Assembly (NCBI RefSeq): GCF_004011505.1
Contig: NZ_SAUN01000001.1
Coordinates: 5,793,501 to 5,857,500, forward strand
DNA length: 64,000 nucleotides
DNA from: Nonomuraea polychroma
GTDB lineage: Bacteria; Actinomycetota; Actinomycetes; Streptosporangiales; Streptosporangiaceae
Direction: 5' to 3'
Part shown: one piece after another, positions 7,965 through 15,348 of the stretch
Numbering within the stretch: the first letter of the stretch is position 1
Layout of the letters: each line of letters begins with the position of its first letter
Notes under the pieces: model-generated
Told to the model about the DNA's origin: nothing
The model's database searches: none
What the model saw: the letters and a program-made list of their open reading frames with translations, nothing else
Program-made: the position numbers and the translations under genes

Positions 7965-9647
7965 GTGCGCCCATCAACCTCTGCCCGAGCTCCTCTGTCC
8001 TGCCGATTAGTCGCCTGGGCCGGGACCCTGCTCCTGACGGCGGCCCTGCTCGTCACTCAGGCGCCCACCGCCGCAACCGCCGCGGCCGCCGCGACCGTCA
8101 CCGAACTCGGCGTCGCCGCCGACAGGGGCGGCGACGTGGTGGGGCACAGCGGCAAAATCTTCGTCGCCGCCGACGATCGGATCGTGGTCACCAAAAGCGA
8201 CGGCGCGCTCATCGACACGATCAGCGGCCTGTCCGGTGCCGTGGCCCTGTCCGTGGCGGACAACGGCAGGAAGGTGTACGCGGCGCTGCGCGATTCGCAT
8301 GAAGTGATCGAGATCGACATCGCAACACTCGCCATCACCAAGCGGATCGACCTCACCGCCTACCCGTGCCCGTCCACGCTGGCCCAGTCGTACGAGCGGC
8401 TGTGGGTCGGATACGGGTGCGGCCAAGCGGGGGAAGGAGGCGTCGTCGCCCTCGAGCTGTGGAGGCCGACACCCACCCTCGTCCCGGTCGGGCCAGGCAC
8501 GACGCAGCCTCCGCTGGTCGCCGTCGCGGGGAGCACTCTGGTGGCGGGAGAGCCGGGAGCGGACCCCGCCTCGATCAGGGTGTATGACGTCAGCACCACC
8601 CCGGCCACCCCGCGCGGTGAGATCCGCGCTGACACGTCCCTGCGGGACCTCGCCCTCGCCGACTACGGGTCAGCGGCGCTGTCGGCGCTGGCCGACACCC
8701 ACCGGTTCGACGCCTGGGACACGACGACCAACGCCAAGACCCGCGCCTACGACAGCGGCGAGCTGAGCGAGCACGGCCTCCCCACCGCCGTCGCGGCCAG
8801 CCCGAACGGCGCCTACGTCGTGGGCGGCTGGAACTCCTCCGCGGGCGACGCGGCGGAGCTCGTGGTGTACGACGCGACCAGCGCGGAGGTCATCTACACA
8901 GCCGCCCACCAGGGGAAGGTGGTCGTGGCGGGCAGCATCGAGTTCTACGGCACACTCACCTTCGCGGTTTTGAAAGAGCCCGGCACCGGGCGGATGCACC
9001 TCTGGCGGCTGCCTCCCTCGCCCTACCACTCCTCCACGCTGACCTTGACGGCTCCCTCCAAGGTGACCGCGCTCAAGCAGTCGACCCTCAGCGGACGACT
9101 CACGCTGAGCAGCGGACTGCCACCCGGCGTACAGACGCTCGAACTGTACCGCTGGCTCCCCGACGGCACCTCCAGGCCGTTCCAGGAGATCACCACGGCG
9201 GCGGACGGGACCTATCAATTCACCGACGCCCCGCCGTCGACCGGGGCGTTCAAGTATCAGGTGTACTGGCCGGGCAACTCATGGTTCTGGGGTAGCGGCT
9301 CCTCGGTGACCGTCACGGTGGCCAGGTACCAGCCGACGATCACCGCGACCGGACCGGCGACGGGCAACGTCGGCGAGCGACTCGAATTCAGCGGAACCTT
9401 CGGTGCCGACGGCATCACCTTCCCGCGGACGATCATCACCGTATCGCGCAAGGTCGTCAGCCCGGACGGCACCGGCACCTCGACGGGCCTGGTGAAGTTG
9501 ACCCCCGCCGCCGACGGATCGTTCAGCTTCTCCGATACGCCGACCACGGCCGGCGAACACACGTACACCGTCAACTTGCTCGGCAACTCGACCATCGAGC
9601 CAGCGAGCACCACCCACGTGGTCACCGTCCTCCAGCCGCCCGCTTAG
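7965..9647 (+). CDS. Secreted protein with beta-propeller-like N-half and Ig-like C-terminal repeats
   Basis: 560 residues from a GTG at 7965 behind ACGGAG. A basic start and long hydrophobic core (L-L-L-T-A-A-L-L-V-T) ending in A-T-A-A-A-A-A form a Sec signal. Residues 45-350 hold repeated short strands of the type V-x-D-x-G-x-x-V-Y-A-A-L and I-R-V-Y-D-V-S, as in YVTN/Lp-type propellers that track names and values. Residues 355-560 contain two similar Ig-like units with Y-R-W-L-P-D-G-T and the closing motif A-A-D-G-S-F-S-F-S-D-T-P. No catalytic residues are visible. It is a surface or extracellular structural/adhesive protein by inference, and is followed at once by a strong hairpin. Confidence 0.75.
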   Translation: MRPSTSARAPLSCRLVAWAGTLLLTAALLVTQAPTAATAAAAATVTELGVAADRGGDVVGHSGKIFVAADDRIVVTKSDGALIDTISGLSGAVALSVADNGRKVYAALRDSHEVIEIDIATLAITKRIDLTAYPCPSTLAQSYERLWVGYGCGQAGEGGVVALELWRPTPTLVPVGPGTTQPPLVAVAGSTLVAGEPGADPASIRVYDVSTTPATPRGEIRADTSLRDLALADYGSAALSALADTHRFDAWDTTTNAKTRAYDSGELSEHGLPTAVAASPNGAYVVGGWNSSAGDAAELVVYDATSAEVIYTAAHQGKVVVAGSIEFYGTLTFAVLKEPGTGRMHLWRLPPSPYHSSTLTLTAPSKVTALKQSTLSGRLTLSSGLPPGVQTLELYRWLPDGTSRPFQEITTAADGTYQFTDAPPSTGAFKYQVYWPGNSWFWGSGSSVTVTVARYQPTITATGPATGNVGERLEFSGTFGADGITFPRTIITVSRKVVSPDGTGTSTGLVKLTPAADGSFSFSDTPTTAGEHTYTVNLLGNSTIEPASTTHVVTVLQPPA

Positions 9648-9660
9648 CATCCCGACGCCC

Positions 9661-9690
9661 GGGTGACGGCGACCCGACTCGCCGTCACCC
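9661..9690 (+). terminator. Strong hairpin after the secreted-protein gene
   Basis: GGGTGACGGCGA (9661-9672) and TCGCCGTCACCC (9679-9690) are exact reverse complements, a 12-bp stem with a 6-nt loop, 13 bp after the stop codon. There is no long T-run, which is common in high-GC actinobacterial terminators. Confidence 0.7.
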
Positions 9691-9790
9691 ATGTCTCCCG
9701 CCCCATCGCGAAGGACTGACAGAGGCTCCCAACGACCGGCAGAGCGATCGCTTGCCCGCGTCCGCGGCATGTTGGGCAGGTCGGCGGTGT

Positions 9791-9922
9791 GGCGTCCCGC
9801 TCGAGGTAGCGGATCGCCACGCGGGCGCCATGGATGGCGAGCACCCGGCTGATCGCCGTGCCGATGCCGCCCGCCCCTGCGGCGACCAGGACGTTCTGGC
9901 CGGCCAGGCCGGGGTCGATCGC
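9791..9922 (-). pseudogene. Short-chain dehydrogenase N-terminal fragment
   Basis: In one minus-strand frame about 44 residues form the Rossmann start of a short-chain dehydrogenase: G-L-A-G-Q-N-V-L-V-A-A-G-A-G-G-I-G-T-A-I-S-R, then the second strand G-A-R-V-A-I-R-Y. There is no start codon and the similarity ends at about 9791, well before the catalytic Tyr-Lys. It touches the stop of the next gene. It is a leftover of a recombined gene. Confidence 0.5.
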
Positions 9923-9923
9923 G

Positions 9924-10703
9924 TCAGGAGACCTTGGACGAGGCTGCCGCCCAGGTGTTGCAGGAGGCCGGGTCGGCGGTGCGGAAACCGGCCTTGACCC
10001 ACCGCTTGCGGTTGGCGGCCTTGCCGTACTCGGCGGAGTCGCGGTAGAAGGACGACGCGACCCTCTCCCAGTCCCGCGCGGTCTTGCCCGGCAGCGGCCA
10101 GACGCTCTTGGTGAAGGCCGCGCCCAGGCATTCGACCTGCTGGTACATGCGCCGCCCCTGCTCGAGGTGCTCGGCCTTGCTGCCGGCTCTGAGGTCCTCG
10201 CCGGCGTCGTAGAGACCGGCCTGCTTCTGCACGTGGTAACCATAGGTGACGGCGATCGTGTTGAAGAGGTCGAGGCCGGTAATTGGTCCGAGGAGCCAGT
10301 ACTTGCCGATCTTGAAGGACAGCGTGCGGTCCCAGTCGCAGTACCACACCGTGGACGGCTGGATCGTCTCGCCGTCCTCGGACGCGCAGTAGTTCTTGGG
10401 CAGGCGGGTCACGTACCGCACCTTGACCGGCTCATAGGGCAGGCCGGCCTTCTTCAGGTGCTGTCCCCACGTGTTCTCCAGGCAGCGCAGGGCCTCGTTG
10501 ATGTAGGTACGGGCCTCGGCGGGCGTCATGGGCTCGTCCGGCAGGTCGTTACAGGTCGTGGTGGGCAGCGGCCCGGCCTGGTACAACGCGTTCTTGACGA
10601 GCACGGGGTTCTTCACGGGATACGCCGAGGCGTGCGCGGCCGCCGTGACGGTCAAGGGGGTGAGGAGGGCGCAGGCGAGTGCCGCGATCTTGAGGGGCTT
10701 CAC
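9924..10703 (-). CDS. Secreted YpfJ-like neutral zinc metallopeptidase homologue with a lost active site
   Basis: 259 residues from a GTG at 10703, with a signal peptide (I-A-A-L-A-C-A-L-L-T-P-L-T-V-T-A-A-A-H-A). The layout follows actinobacterial neutral zinc metallopeptidase homologues: paired Cys residues early, a Y-C-D-W-D strand, a helix before the active site, then E-H-L-E-Q-G-R-R and C-L-G-A-A-F. Where the active family has H-E-Y-G-H-H-V-Q, this protein has V-T-Y-G-Y-H-V-Q, so both zinc His and the catalytic Glu of HExxH are replaced. It is therefore probably a pseudoenzyme with a binding or regulatory role. The family call is from motif context and is fairly but not fully secure. It is flanked by mobile-element pieces. 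Confidence 0.65.
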   Translation of the reverse strand: MKPLKIAALACALLTPLTVTAAAHASAYPVKNPVLVKNALYQAGPLPTTTCNDLPDEPMTPAEARTYINEALRCLENTWGQHLKKAGLPYEPVKVRYVTRLPKNYCASEDGETIQPSTVWYCDWDRTLSFKIGKYWLLGPITGLDLFNTIAVTYGYHVQKQAGLYDAGEDLRAGSKAEHLEQGRRMYQQVECLGAAFTKSVWPLPGKTARDWERVASSFYRDSAEYGKAANRKRWVKAGFRTADPASCNTWAAASSKVS

Positions 10704-10776
10704 GATGGGTGAGAATAGGGCTTGCGGGGTTGGAGCGCCATATCGGTACGAGGTGTAGGAGTCGGTGAACTCCCGA

Positions 10777-11445
10777 TCACCCTGCGGCGGCATCGTCGTG
10801 ATCGCGAAGCATGCGCAGGACGGTGGCCACCGAGGGGTGACGGCTCTTCTTCTTGCCCTTGGTGATGACAAGGCGGGCGGCGATGTCGCGCAGGCTAAGG
10901 TGCTGGTCGCGCAGGTGCAGGGCCATGGAGAGCATGGATTCGTCGGTGACGGCGGCGCCGCCGATGGCCTTGCCGCGGCTGCGGGCGGATTCGTGGCCTT
11001 CCAGGGTGCGGTCGCGGATGTATTCGCGTTCCATCCCTGAGAGGGCGGCGAGCACGGTGAACATGACGCCGGAGGGGTCGTGGCTGCCCTGCAGCTCGCC
11101 GGTGAGGAACTCCAGGGCAATGCCGGCGGCGCGCAGTTGCTCGGCCAGGGCGGCGAGGTCGAGGCCGCGGCCGGGCCGTTTGTGCTCGTGTACCACGAGC
11201 GTGACCGCGACCTCCGCCGAGCGGAGCTCGCGGGCCAGGGCGACGGCCTTGTCGAGTTCGGGGCGGGTGGTGGCGCGGGTGGAGATCTTCTCGGCCAAGA
11301 CGCGGGTGACGCCGGCGGCCTGGAGCCCGTCGAGCTGGGTGTCCAGGGACTGGCGGACGGTGGAGGCGCGGGCGTAGCCGATCCGCACGTGCCCGGCCGG
11401 CTCGGCGCCCGCCGTGGCCGGGCGGGGCAGCTCGATCCAGGCCAT
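10777..11445 (-). CDS. Serine recombinase (resolvase/invertase family)
   Basis: 222 residues from the ATG at 11445. The start region has I-G-Y-A-R-A-S-T-V-R-Q-S-L-D-T-Q-L, where the Ser of Y-A-R-A-S-T is the catalytic nucleophile. L-V-V-H-E-H-K-R-P-G-R and F-L-T-G-E-L-Q then G-M-E-R-E-Y-I-R-D-R-T complete the catalytic domain with its long E-helix. The C-terminal 60 residues form a helix-turn-helix (L-S-L-R-D-I-A-A-R-L-V) with the K-G-K-K-K-S-R-H-P-S stretch. It is the right size for a Tn3-type resolvase or invertase. No transposase is beside it. Two dyads upstream could be its crossover or accessory sites. Confidence 0.85.
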   Translation of the reverse strand: MAWIELPRPATAGAEPAGHVRIGYARASTVRQSLDTQLDGLQAAGVTRVLAEKISTRATTRPELDKAVALARELRSAEVAVTLVVHEHKRPGRGLDLAALAEQLRAAGIALEFLTGELQGSHDPSGVMFTVLAALSGMEREYIRDRTLEGHESARSRGKAIGGAAVTDESMLSMALHLRDQHLSLRDIAARLVITKGKKKSRHPSVATVLRMLRDHDDAAAG

Positions 11446-11642
11446 GCCCGGCTTGCGGACAGCCGGGTCGGGACGTTGAGTGCCTTGGCGAGCGCGGGCT
11501 CGAGCCGGAAGCGGGCGGTGTGGTATTGGACGGCCACCTTGCCTCGGCTGGTACGACATGGGGATCCGGCTGGAGCGGCGCAGGAGGTCATCGGGCAGTC
11601 GTGGTCTCCACGCGGAGGAAGTCATCGTCGCGCACCCTGGGA

Positions 11643-11747
11643 GTGTTTCAGACGACCACCCGTTTGCACCGACTCATGAAACAGCGTTTGCCCTGGACGC
11701 GGCCCACCGGAGGTGGTGTTTCATAGGTCCTCACCTGTGAAACACGG
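11643..11747. promoter_or_regulatory. Two GTGTTTCA/TGAAAC dyads upstream of the recombinase, candidate res site
   Basis: GTGTTTCA (11643-11650) faces TGAAACA (11677-11683), and 35 bp further GTGTTTCA (11718-11725) faces TGTGAAACAC (11738-11747). The second dyad spans 30 bp, the usual size of a resolvase sub-site, and the first about 41 bp. They lie 200-300 bp upstream of the serine-recombinase start, where res sites of Tn3-type elements sit. Their function is inferred from position and symmetry only. Confidence 0.45.
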
Positions 11748-11776
11748 CCTGCCCAAACACGGGCCAGCCGAGCTGA

Positions 11777-11920
11777 GCACAGACCCCGACCTACGGCGCA
11801 GTCCTTAAGGAGGACGTGCGCTACCTCGGCGACATCATGACCCGCGTGCGCGACCACATGCGCGCGCAGCCGCCCCGCTCGGCGGCCCCGCGCAAGCGCC
11901 GTACCCGGTCAGAGACCTAG
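11777..11920 (+). pseudogene. C-terminal fragment of an unidentified gene
   Basis: After an in-frame stop, 47 codons read as a plausible protein tail (Y-G-A-V-L-K-E-D-V-R-Y-L-G-D-I-M-T-R-V-R) ending in a basic segment and a TAG. There is no good start with a ribosome site. The last 12 bp overlap the end of the VOC gene on the other strand. It looks like the remains of a gene cut by the same events that brought in the recombinase. Family not recognised. Confidence 0.35.
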
Positions 11921-12628
11921 CACGGCCTCGAGGTCGTCGATGGCCGCCAGGGACTGGGCGAGCTGCTCGCGTTCTGCCTCGGTCAGGGTGAGGGCGCGCG
12001 CCCGGGCCAGGGCGTGCCCGGCGGCGGCGTGGTCCTTGGCGCGGACGGCGAGCTCGGCCCGGTAGACCAGCGCCTCCAGCAGCTCGGCCGCCGACGCGGT
12101 GTCCTTGTCCCGCTCCAGGGCGCCGTCCAGGATCTCGGCCGCCCGCTCGTGCTTGCCGTGGGAGTCGCCCATCACGACCGCCCGGTTCAGCGAGGCGGTG
12201 AGCCTGCTCGTGGCCTCCTCCTTCTCCGGCAGGGGGCGGGCGGCCATGAAGCGGATCCAGTTGCCGCCGGGGTCGATGACGGCGAAGCCGGAGTGGTTGC
12301 CGTCGTTCTTCCGCCTGCGCGGCCGGGTCATCCGGGGGATGCCGGAGACCAGGAGCTTGCCGTGCGCCGCGCGCATGCCCGCGGCGAACGCCTCGAACAG
12401 CTCTCCGGTGTCCGGCACGACGATCACGCAGGTCCCGTAGGAGTCTTCGGGCTTGAACGCCTCCGGCATGCCGAAGAAGCCCAGCTGGAGATCCTCGCGC
12501 TTGAGCAACACGTACGGGTTCGGCCGGACCTGGTAGTAGATCCGGCGGAAACCGAGCATCGTGTAGAAGTCGACCATCTCGTCGATGGAGCGGCAGGGAA
12601 GCAGCGGTATGGCGATCTCGTTGGCCAT
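11909..12628 (-). CDS. VOC-superfamily protein (glyoxalase/bleomycin-resistance fold) with helical C-terminal extension
   Basis: 239 residues from ATG 12628 behind AGGAG. Residues 1-120 form one glyoxalase/bleomycin-resistance-type unit: I-P-L-L-P-C-R-S-I-D-E, F-Y-T-M-L-G-F, and the closing F-A-V-I-D-P-G-G-N-W-I-R-F. Residues 130-239 are an all-helical TPR-like tail (repeated A-E-L-L-E-A-L, A-R-A-R-A-L). VOC proteins of this kind bind or detoxify small hydrophobic compounds; the tail is not part of the usual fold. The PadR gene 11 bp upstream on the same strand probably regulates it. Confidence 0.78.
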   Translation of the reverse strand: MANEIAIPLLPCRSIDEMVDFYTMLGFRRIYYQVRPNPYVLLKREDLQLGFFGMPEAFKPEDSYGTCVIVVPDTGELFEAFAAGMRAAHGKLLVSGIPRMTRPRRRKNDGNHSGFAVIDPGGNWIRFMAARPLPEKEEATSRLTASLNRAVVMGDSHGKHERAAEILDGALERDKDTASAAELLEALVYRAELAVRAKDHAAAGHALARARALTLTEAEREQLAQSLAAIDDLEAVLGL

Positions 12629-12639
12629 TGGGGGAACTC

Positions 12640-13200
12640 CTATTCGCCGGCCATGGTGAACGCGCCCTCTTCCAGGCGGCGGATCATCCGGTCGGTCCAC
12701 TGGGCGCCGGCGTCGGCGGTGCTCAGCCACAGGGACAGCACCTCGCCGACCGGGCCCCAGGTCGCCAGATCCGTGCCCTCGGGCAGGTACGCGGTGATGC
12801 TCGCGCGCCACTCGCGCATGGCGCGGGCCCGCTCGCGCAGCAACTCCAGGGCCCGCTCCCGGGGAAGGTCCTCGATGAGGCCGACAGCGGCGCCCAGCAC
12901 GTCCAGGCTCGGCTCGCGGTCGGCCAGCGCCTGACCCAGCAGGTCGAGGTACTCCCGCTCGCCCTGCTGGGTCAGCTCGTACTCGATCCGCGGCGGTCCC
13001 CCGGCCTCGGAGGCGACCGTCTCGTGCGTCACCAGCAGGCCCTGACCGGCCATGCTCTTGAGCGCGTGATAGACCGAGCCCGAGGTGGCGGTCGACCACT
13101 CGTGCGCGCCCCACGACTCCAGATCCGCGCGGACCTGGTAACCGTGGGCGCGCCCGCGTCTGCGCAGCGCGCCCAGGACCAGCAGCCGTACCGGCTTCAT
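12640..13200 (-). CDS. PadR-family transcriptional repressor
   Basis: 186 residues from ATG 13200 behind GGGAGGG; an upstream start at 13227 would cross the operator and is less likely. The N-terminal winged helix has L-L-V-L-G-A-L-R-R-R-G-R-A-H-G-Y-Q-V and S-G-S-V-Y-H-A-L-K-S-M-A, then the wing P-R-I-E-Y-E-L-T-Q-Q-G, all typical of PadR. A helical C-terminal domain of about 90 residues is for dimerisation (Vir-type). It lies 11 bp before the VOC gene and just downstream of an 18-bp palindrome, so it likely represses its own operon and is released by a small ligand. Confidence 0.9.
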   Translation of the reverse strand: MKPVRLLVLGALRRRGRAHGYQVRADLESWGAHEWSTATSGSVYHALKSMAGQGLLVTHETVASEAGGPPRIEYELTQQGEREYLDLLGQALADREPSLDVLGAAVGLIEDLPRERALELLRERARAMREWRASITAYLPEGTDLATWGPVGEVLSLWLSTADAGAQWTDRMIRRLEEGAFTMAGE

Positions 13201-13219
13201 CGAACCCTCCCGAACTTCA

Positions 13220-13237
13220 CTAGCCAAATTTGGCTAG
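13220..13237. promoter_or_regulatory. Perfect 18-bp palindrome CTAGCCAAATTTGGCTAG, probable PadR operator
   Basis: The sequence is its own reverse complement over 18 bp and starts 20 bp upstream of the PadR start codon. Position and perfect symmetry point to autoregulation by the PadR protein. The exact site sequence of this subgroup is not known to me. Confidence 0.7.
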
Positions 13238-13240
13238 CTG

Positions 13241-13435
13241 CTACCGGGAGCTTACCGCACCAACGTGGAGGAAATCGGCGTAGCGGCCGCCGCGGCGTAC
13301 CAGCTCCTCGTGATCGCCCTCCTCGACGACCCGGCCACCGTCCAGGAAGGCGATGCGGACGGCGCGCTGGACCGTCCGCATCCGGTGGGCCACCATCACC
13401 ACCGTCCGGCCGGCCATCAGGCGCTCGATCCGCCC
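13241..13435 (-). pseudogene. ABC transporter ATP-binding protein, C-terminal fragment
   Basis: The last 65 codons of the frame read as the end of an ABC ATPase: R-T-V-V-M-V-A-H-R-M-R-T-V has the H-loop His, followed by I-A-F-L-D-G-G-R-V-V-E-E-G-D-H-E-E-L and G-G-R-Y-A-D-F. Walker A, the signature and Walker B motifs are missing, and upstream the frame is unrelated. It is an isolated leftover of an exporter, ending close to the PadR operator. Confidence 0.6.
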
Positions 13436-13630
13436 TACGGGTGAGGCCCCGAAGTGACCGCCTGGTGCGGGATCGCGCCAGGTCGGGGTGGCCGTTCCGG
13501 TCAAGCGGCGGGTCATGTCGTCGGTCATCGACCAATAGATCATCGACTCGGAGCCGGCCGATCGGGTCTCGTAGTCGCGGGCCGGCGGTGCGGCATCAGG
13601 GTGCCGAAGACCTGCTCGGCCGCCGGGTAG

Positions 13631-13699
13631 CTTCTGGACCGGCAACTGGCCGCTCTGACCGAGGCGGGCTGCCTGCGGATCTTCGCCGACAAGAAGCCC
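13631..13699 (+). pseudogene. Serine-recombinase fragment
   Basis: Right after an in-frame TAG the plus strand encodes L-L-D-R-Q-L-A-A-L-T-E-A-G-C-L-R-I-F-A-D-K-K, the typical L-D-x-Q-L-x-A-L-x-x-A-G-C-x-R-I-F-x-D-K segment of serine recombinases (residues about 20-40 of the catalytic domain). The catalytic Ser before it and everything after it are absent. Another trace of past mobile-element traffic. Confidence 0.5.
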
Positions 13700-13731
13700 A
13701 TCAGTCCTGGCCTCTACCTCGCCGCCGCCAT

Positions 13732-14511
13732 CTACCGCCCATTCGCCGTCGGCACTCCGCCCCTCAGCGCGCGTGTGCAGACGACTCCTGATATCCGTGT
13801 ACGCGACTTCGAAACCGACAACGTCGCTCCGGCCAGGTCCACGCCGGTCAAGAGGGCGCCGCTCAGCTCGGCGCTGGCCAGGTCCGCGTGAGTGAGGATT
13901 GCGCCGGGCAGGTTCGCGCGATCCAGGGTCGCGCCGGGCAAGATCGCGTCGCGGAGGTCCGCGCCGATCAGGTTCGCCTGGGCCAATTTGGCACCGGTCA
14001 GGTTCGCGTGGGTCAGGATCGCACCGGTCAGGTCCGCGCGGGTCAGTTCTGCACGGTCCAGGTTCGCGTTGGTCAGGTTCGCACCGACCAGGTTCGCGTC
14101 GCTCAGGTTGGCGCGGGCCAGGTTCGCGTCACTCAGATTCGCACCGAGCAGGTTCGCGTCACTCAGGTTCGCTCGAGCCAAGTTCGCGTCGAACAGGTTC
14201 GCGCGGGTCAGGTCCGCGTCACGCAGGTCCGCGCCGGCCAGATCCGCATCGAACAGGTTCGCGTGGATCAGGTTCACGTCACGCAGGTCCGCGCCAGCCA
14301 GATCCGCGCTGGCCAGGTTCATATCACGCAGGCTCAGCCCCGGTCTGAACGTCATGGTCATGCTGTCTGCCGGTGCTGGCACCGGCCGGGCTCTCGCGGC
14401 TATGAGCACCCGGGCCCACCAGGGCGAGACGCTCACACGCAGCCAGGGGCGGCGCGGCCGGCCCGCCTGGGCCAGGCGGCCAAGCAGGCTGTCAGGGTGT
14501 GCCGAGACCAT
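13732..14511 (-). CDS. Pentapeptide-repeat protein
   Basis: 259 residues from ATG 14511 behind AGGAGGCG; a longer reading to 14565 is possible. From about residue 55 to 220 it is an almost unbroken run of A(D/N)LxxA units: S-A-D-L-A-G-A-D-L-R-D-V-N-L, then many A-N-L-S-D-A-N-L and A-D-L-R-D-A. Such runs build a right-handed beta-helix that can mimic DNA (as Qnr/MfpA do for gyrase) or scaffold other proteins. The N-terminal 50 residues are hydrophobic and basic, possibly one membrane or signal segment. No partner gene adjoins it. The repeat-rich DNA also gives long open frames on the other strand, which I reject. Confidence 0.85.
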   Translation of the reverse strand: MVSAHPDSLLGRLAQAGRPRRPWLRVSVSPWWARVLIAARARPVPAPADSMTMTFRPGLSLRDMNLASADLAGADLRDVNLIHANLFDADLAGADLRDADLTRANLFDANLARANLSDANLLGANLSDANLARANLSDANLVGANLTNANLDRAELTRADLTGAILTHANLTGAKLAQANLIGADLRDAILPGATLDRANLPGAILTHADLASAELSGALLTGVDLAGATLSVSKSRTRISGVVCTRALRGGVPTANGR

Positions 14512-14590
14512 CGGCCTCGCCTCCTGCCTCCTGTTGGTCAGGCTTGCGGACGCTGACCTCCACACCGGACAGCATGCCCCGTACGCTGGC

Positions 14591-14869
14591 CTAGGCTGCC
14601 ACGCCGATGATGAACGCCGGCCAGGGTCCGCTCATCTGCCCGTGCGCGGCTGCCGCCACAAGTGCCCCGAGCACGCATGAGCCGCCCAGCACGAACAGGC
14701 GCGCCGATAACTCCTCGCGAGCCTCTCGCTCGGTGACCCCCTTACGGCGCCAGGGCCAGCGGAAACTGGCGGCCCTGATCGCGGCCACCAAGGACACCAG
14801 AGCGGTAGCCACGCCACCGGCGAGACCCCAGGCGGCCGCCTCCAGCACCCCGAGGGCTTCGGCCTGCAT
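14591..14869 (-). CDS. Small membrane protein of unknown function
   Basis: 92 residues from ATG 14869. Two hydrophobic helices can be seen: A-W-G-L-A-G-G-V-A-T-A-L-V-S-L-V-A-A-I near residues 10-30 and L-F-V-L-G-G-S-C-V-L-G-A-L-V-A-A-A near 58-75, separated by a basic cytoplasmic-type loop (R-W-P-W-R-R-K). The C-terminus is again hydrophobic (P-A-F-I-I-G-V-A-A). No known family. It lies about 80 bp upstream of the pentapeptide gene and could share its transcript. Confidence 0.6.
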   Translation of the reverse strand: MQAEALGVLEAAAWGLAGGVATALVSLVAAIRAASFRWPWRRKGVTEREAREELSARLFVLGGSCVLGALVAAAAHGQMSGPWPAFIIGVAA

Positions 14870-15035
14870 GCCCCGACCGTAGCCCGTCGCCGCCGCAGCG
14901 CCTACCCGCCGCGAATTCCCGGGATCCAACGACGCCGTCTCCTATTCCTTCAGGTCCATTCCCACCACCACAGCCACTTTTCCGACAGCAGTCATTGCCA
15001 TCACTAACTCATCAATGTCACCATCCCTTACAGGT

Positions 15036-15287
15036 CAAGATCAAAGGAAAGCTCAGTCCGACGGCACGCTCCGCTACATCGACGTGTGGGAATCCGAAGA
15101 ACTGTGCGTCAAGGCCTTCGACGAGCGCATCCATCCCACCGTTCACGCCACCCTCGCCGACCTCGGCATCACCGGCGTGGCCGAGCCCACGGTCAACCGG
15201 CTCCACCTGGTCGACCTGAACGGCGCCGCCGTTCCCAGCCGTTATGGTGCCTCGCGACAGACTCCTGGCCGCGCCGGCGGGGCGTGA
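15036..15287 (+). pseudogene. Antibiotic-biosynthesis-monooxygenase-like domain, 5' end missing
   Basis: The plus strand encodes G-T-L-R-Y-I-D-V-W-E-S-E-E-L-C followed by F-D-E-R-I-H-P-T-V-H-A-T-L and a V-N-R-L-H-L-V-D-L strand, the pattern of the C-terminal half of ABM/dimeric alpha-beta barrel proteins. The N-terminal half and a ribosome site are missing, and the end runs into unrelated sequence. I read it as a truncated gene. Confidence 0.45.
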
Positions 15288-15348
15288 AGGCGTACGGGTG
15301 ACGGGAGGCCGCCTCCCTCCGGTCGGGCCGCTCACCATCGCGGGACGG

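Noticed and set aside
13888..14680. Gln/Val-Arg-rich repeats on the strand opposite the pentapeptide gene
   Set aside because: They are the complement of the pentapeptide repeat, which has the known A(D/N)LxxA pattern.
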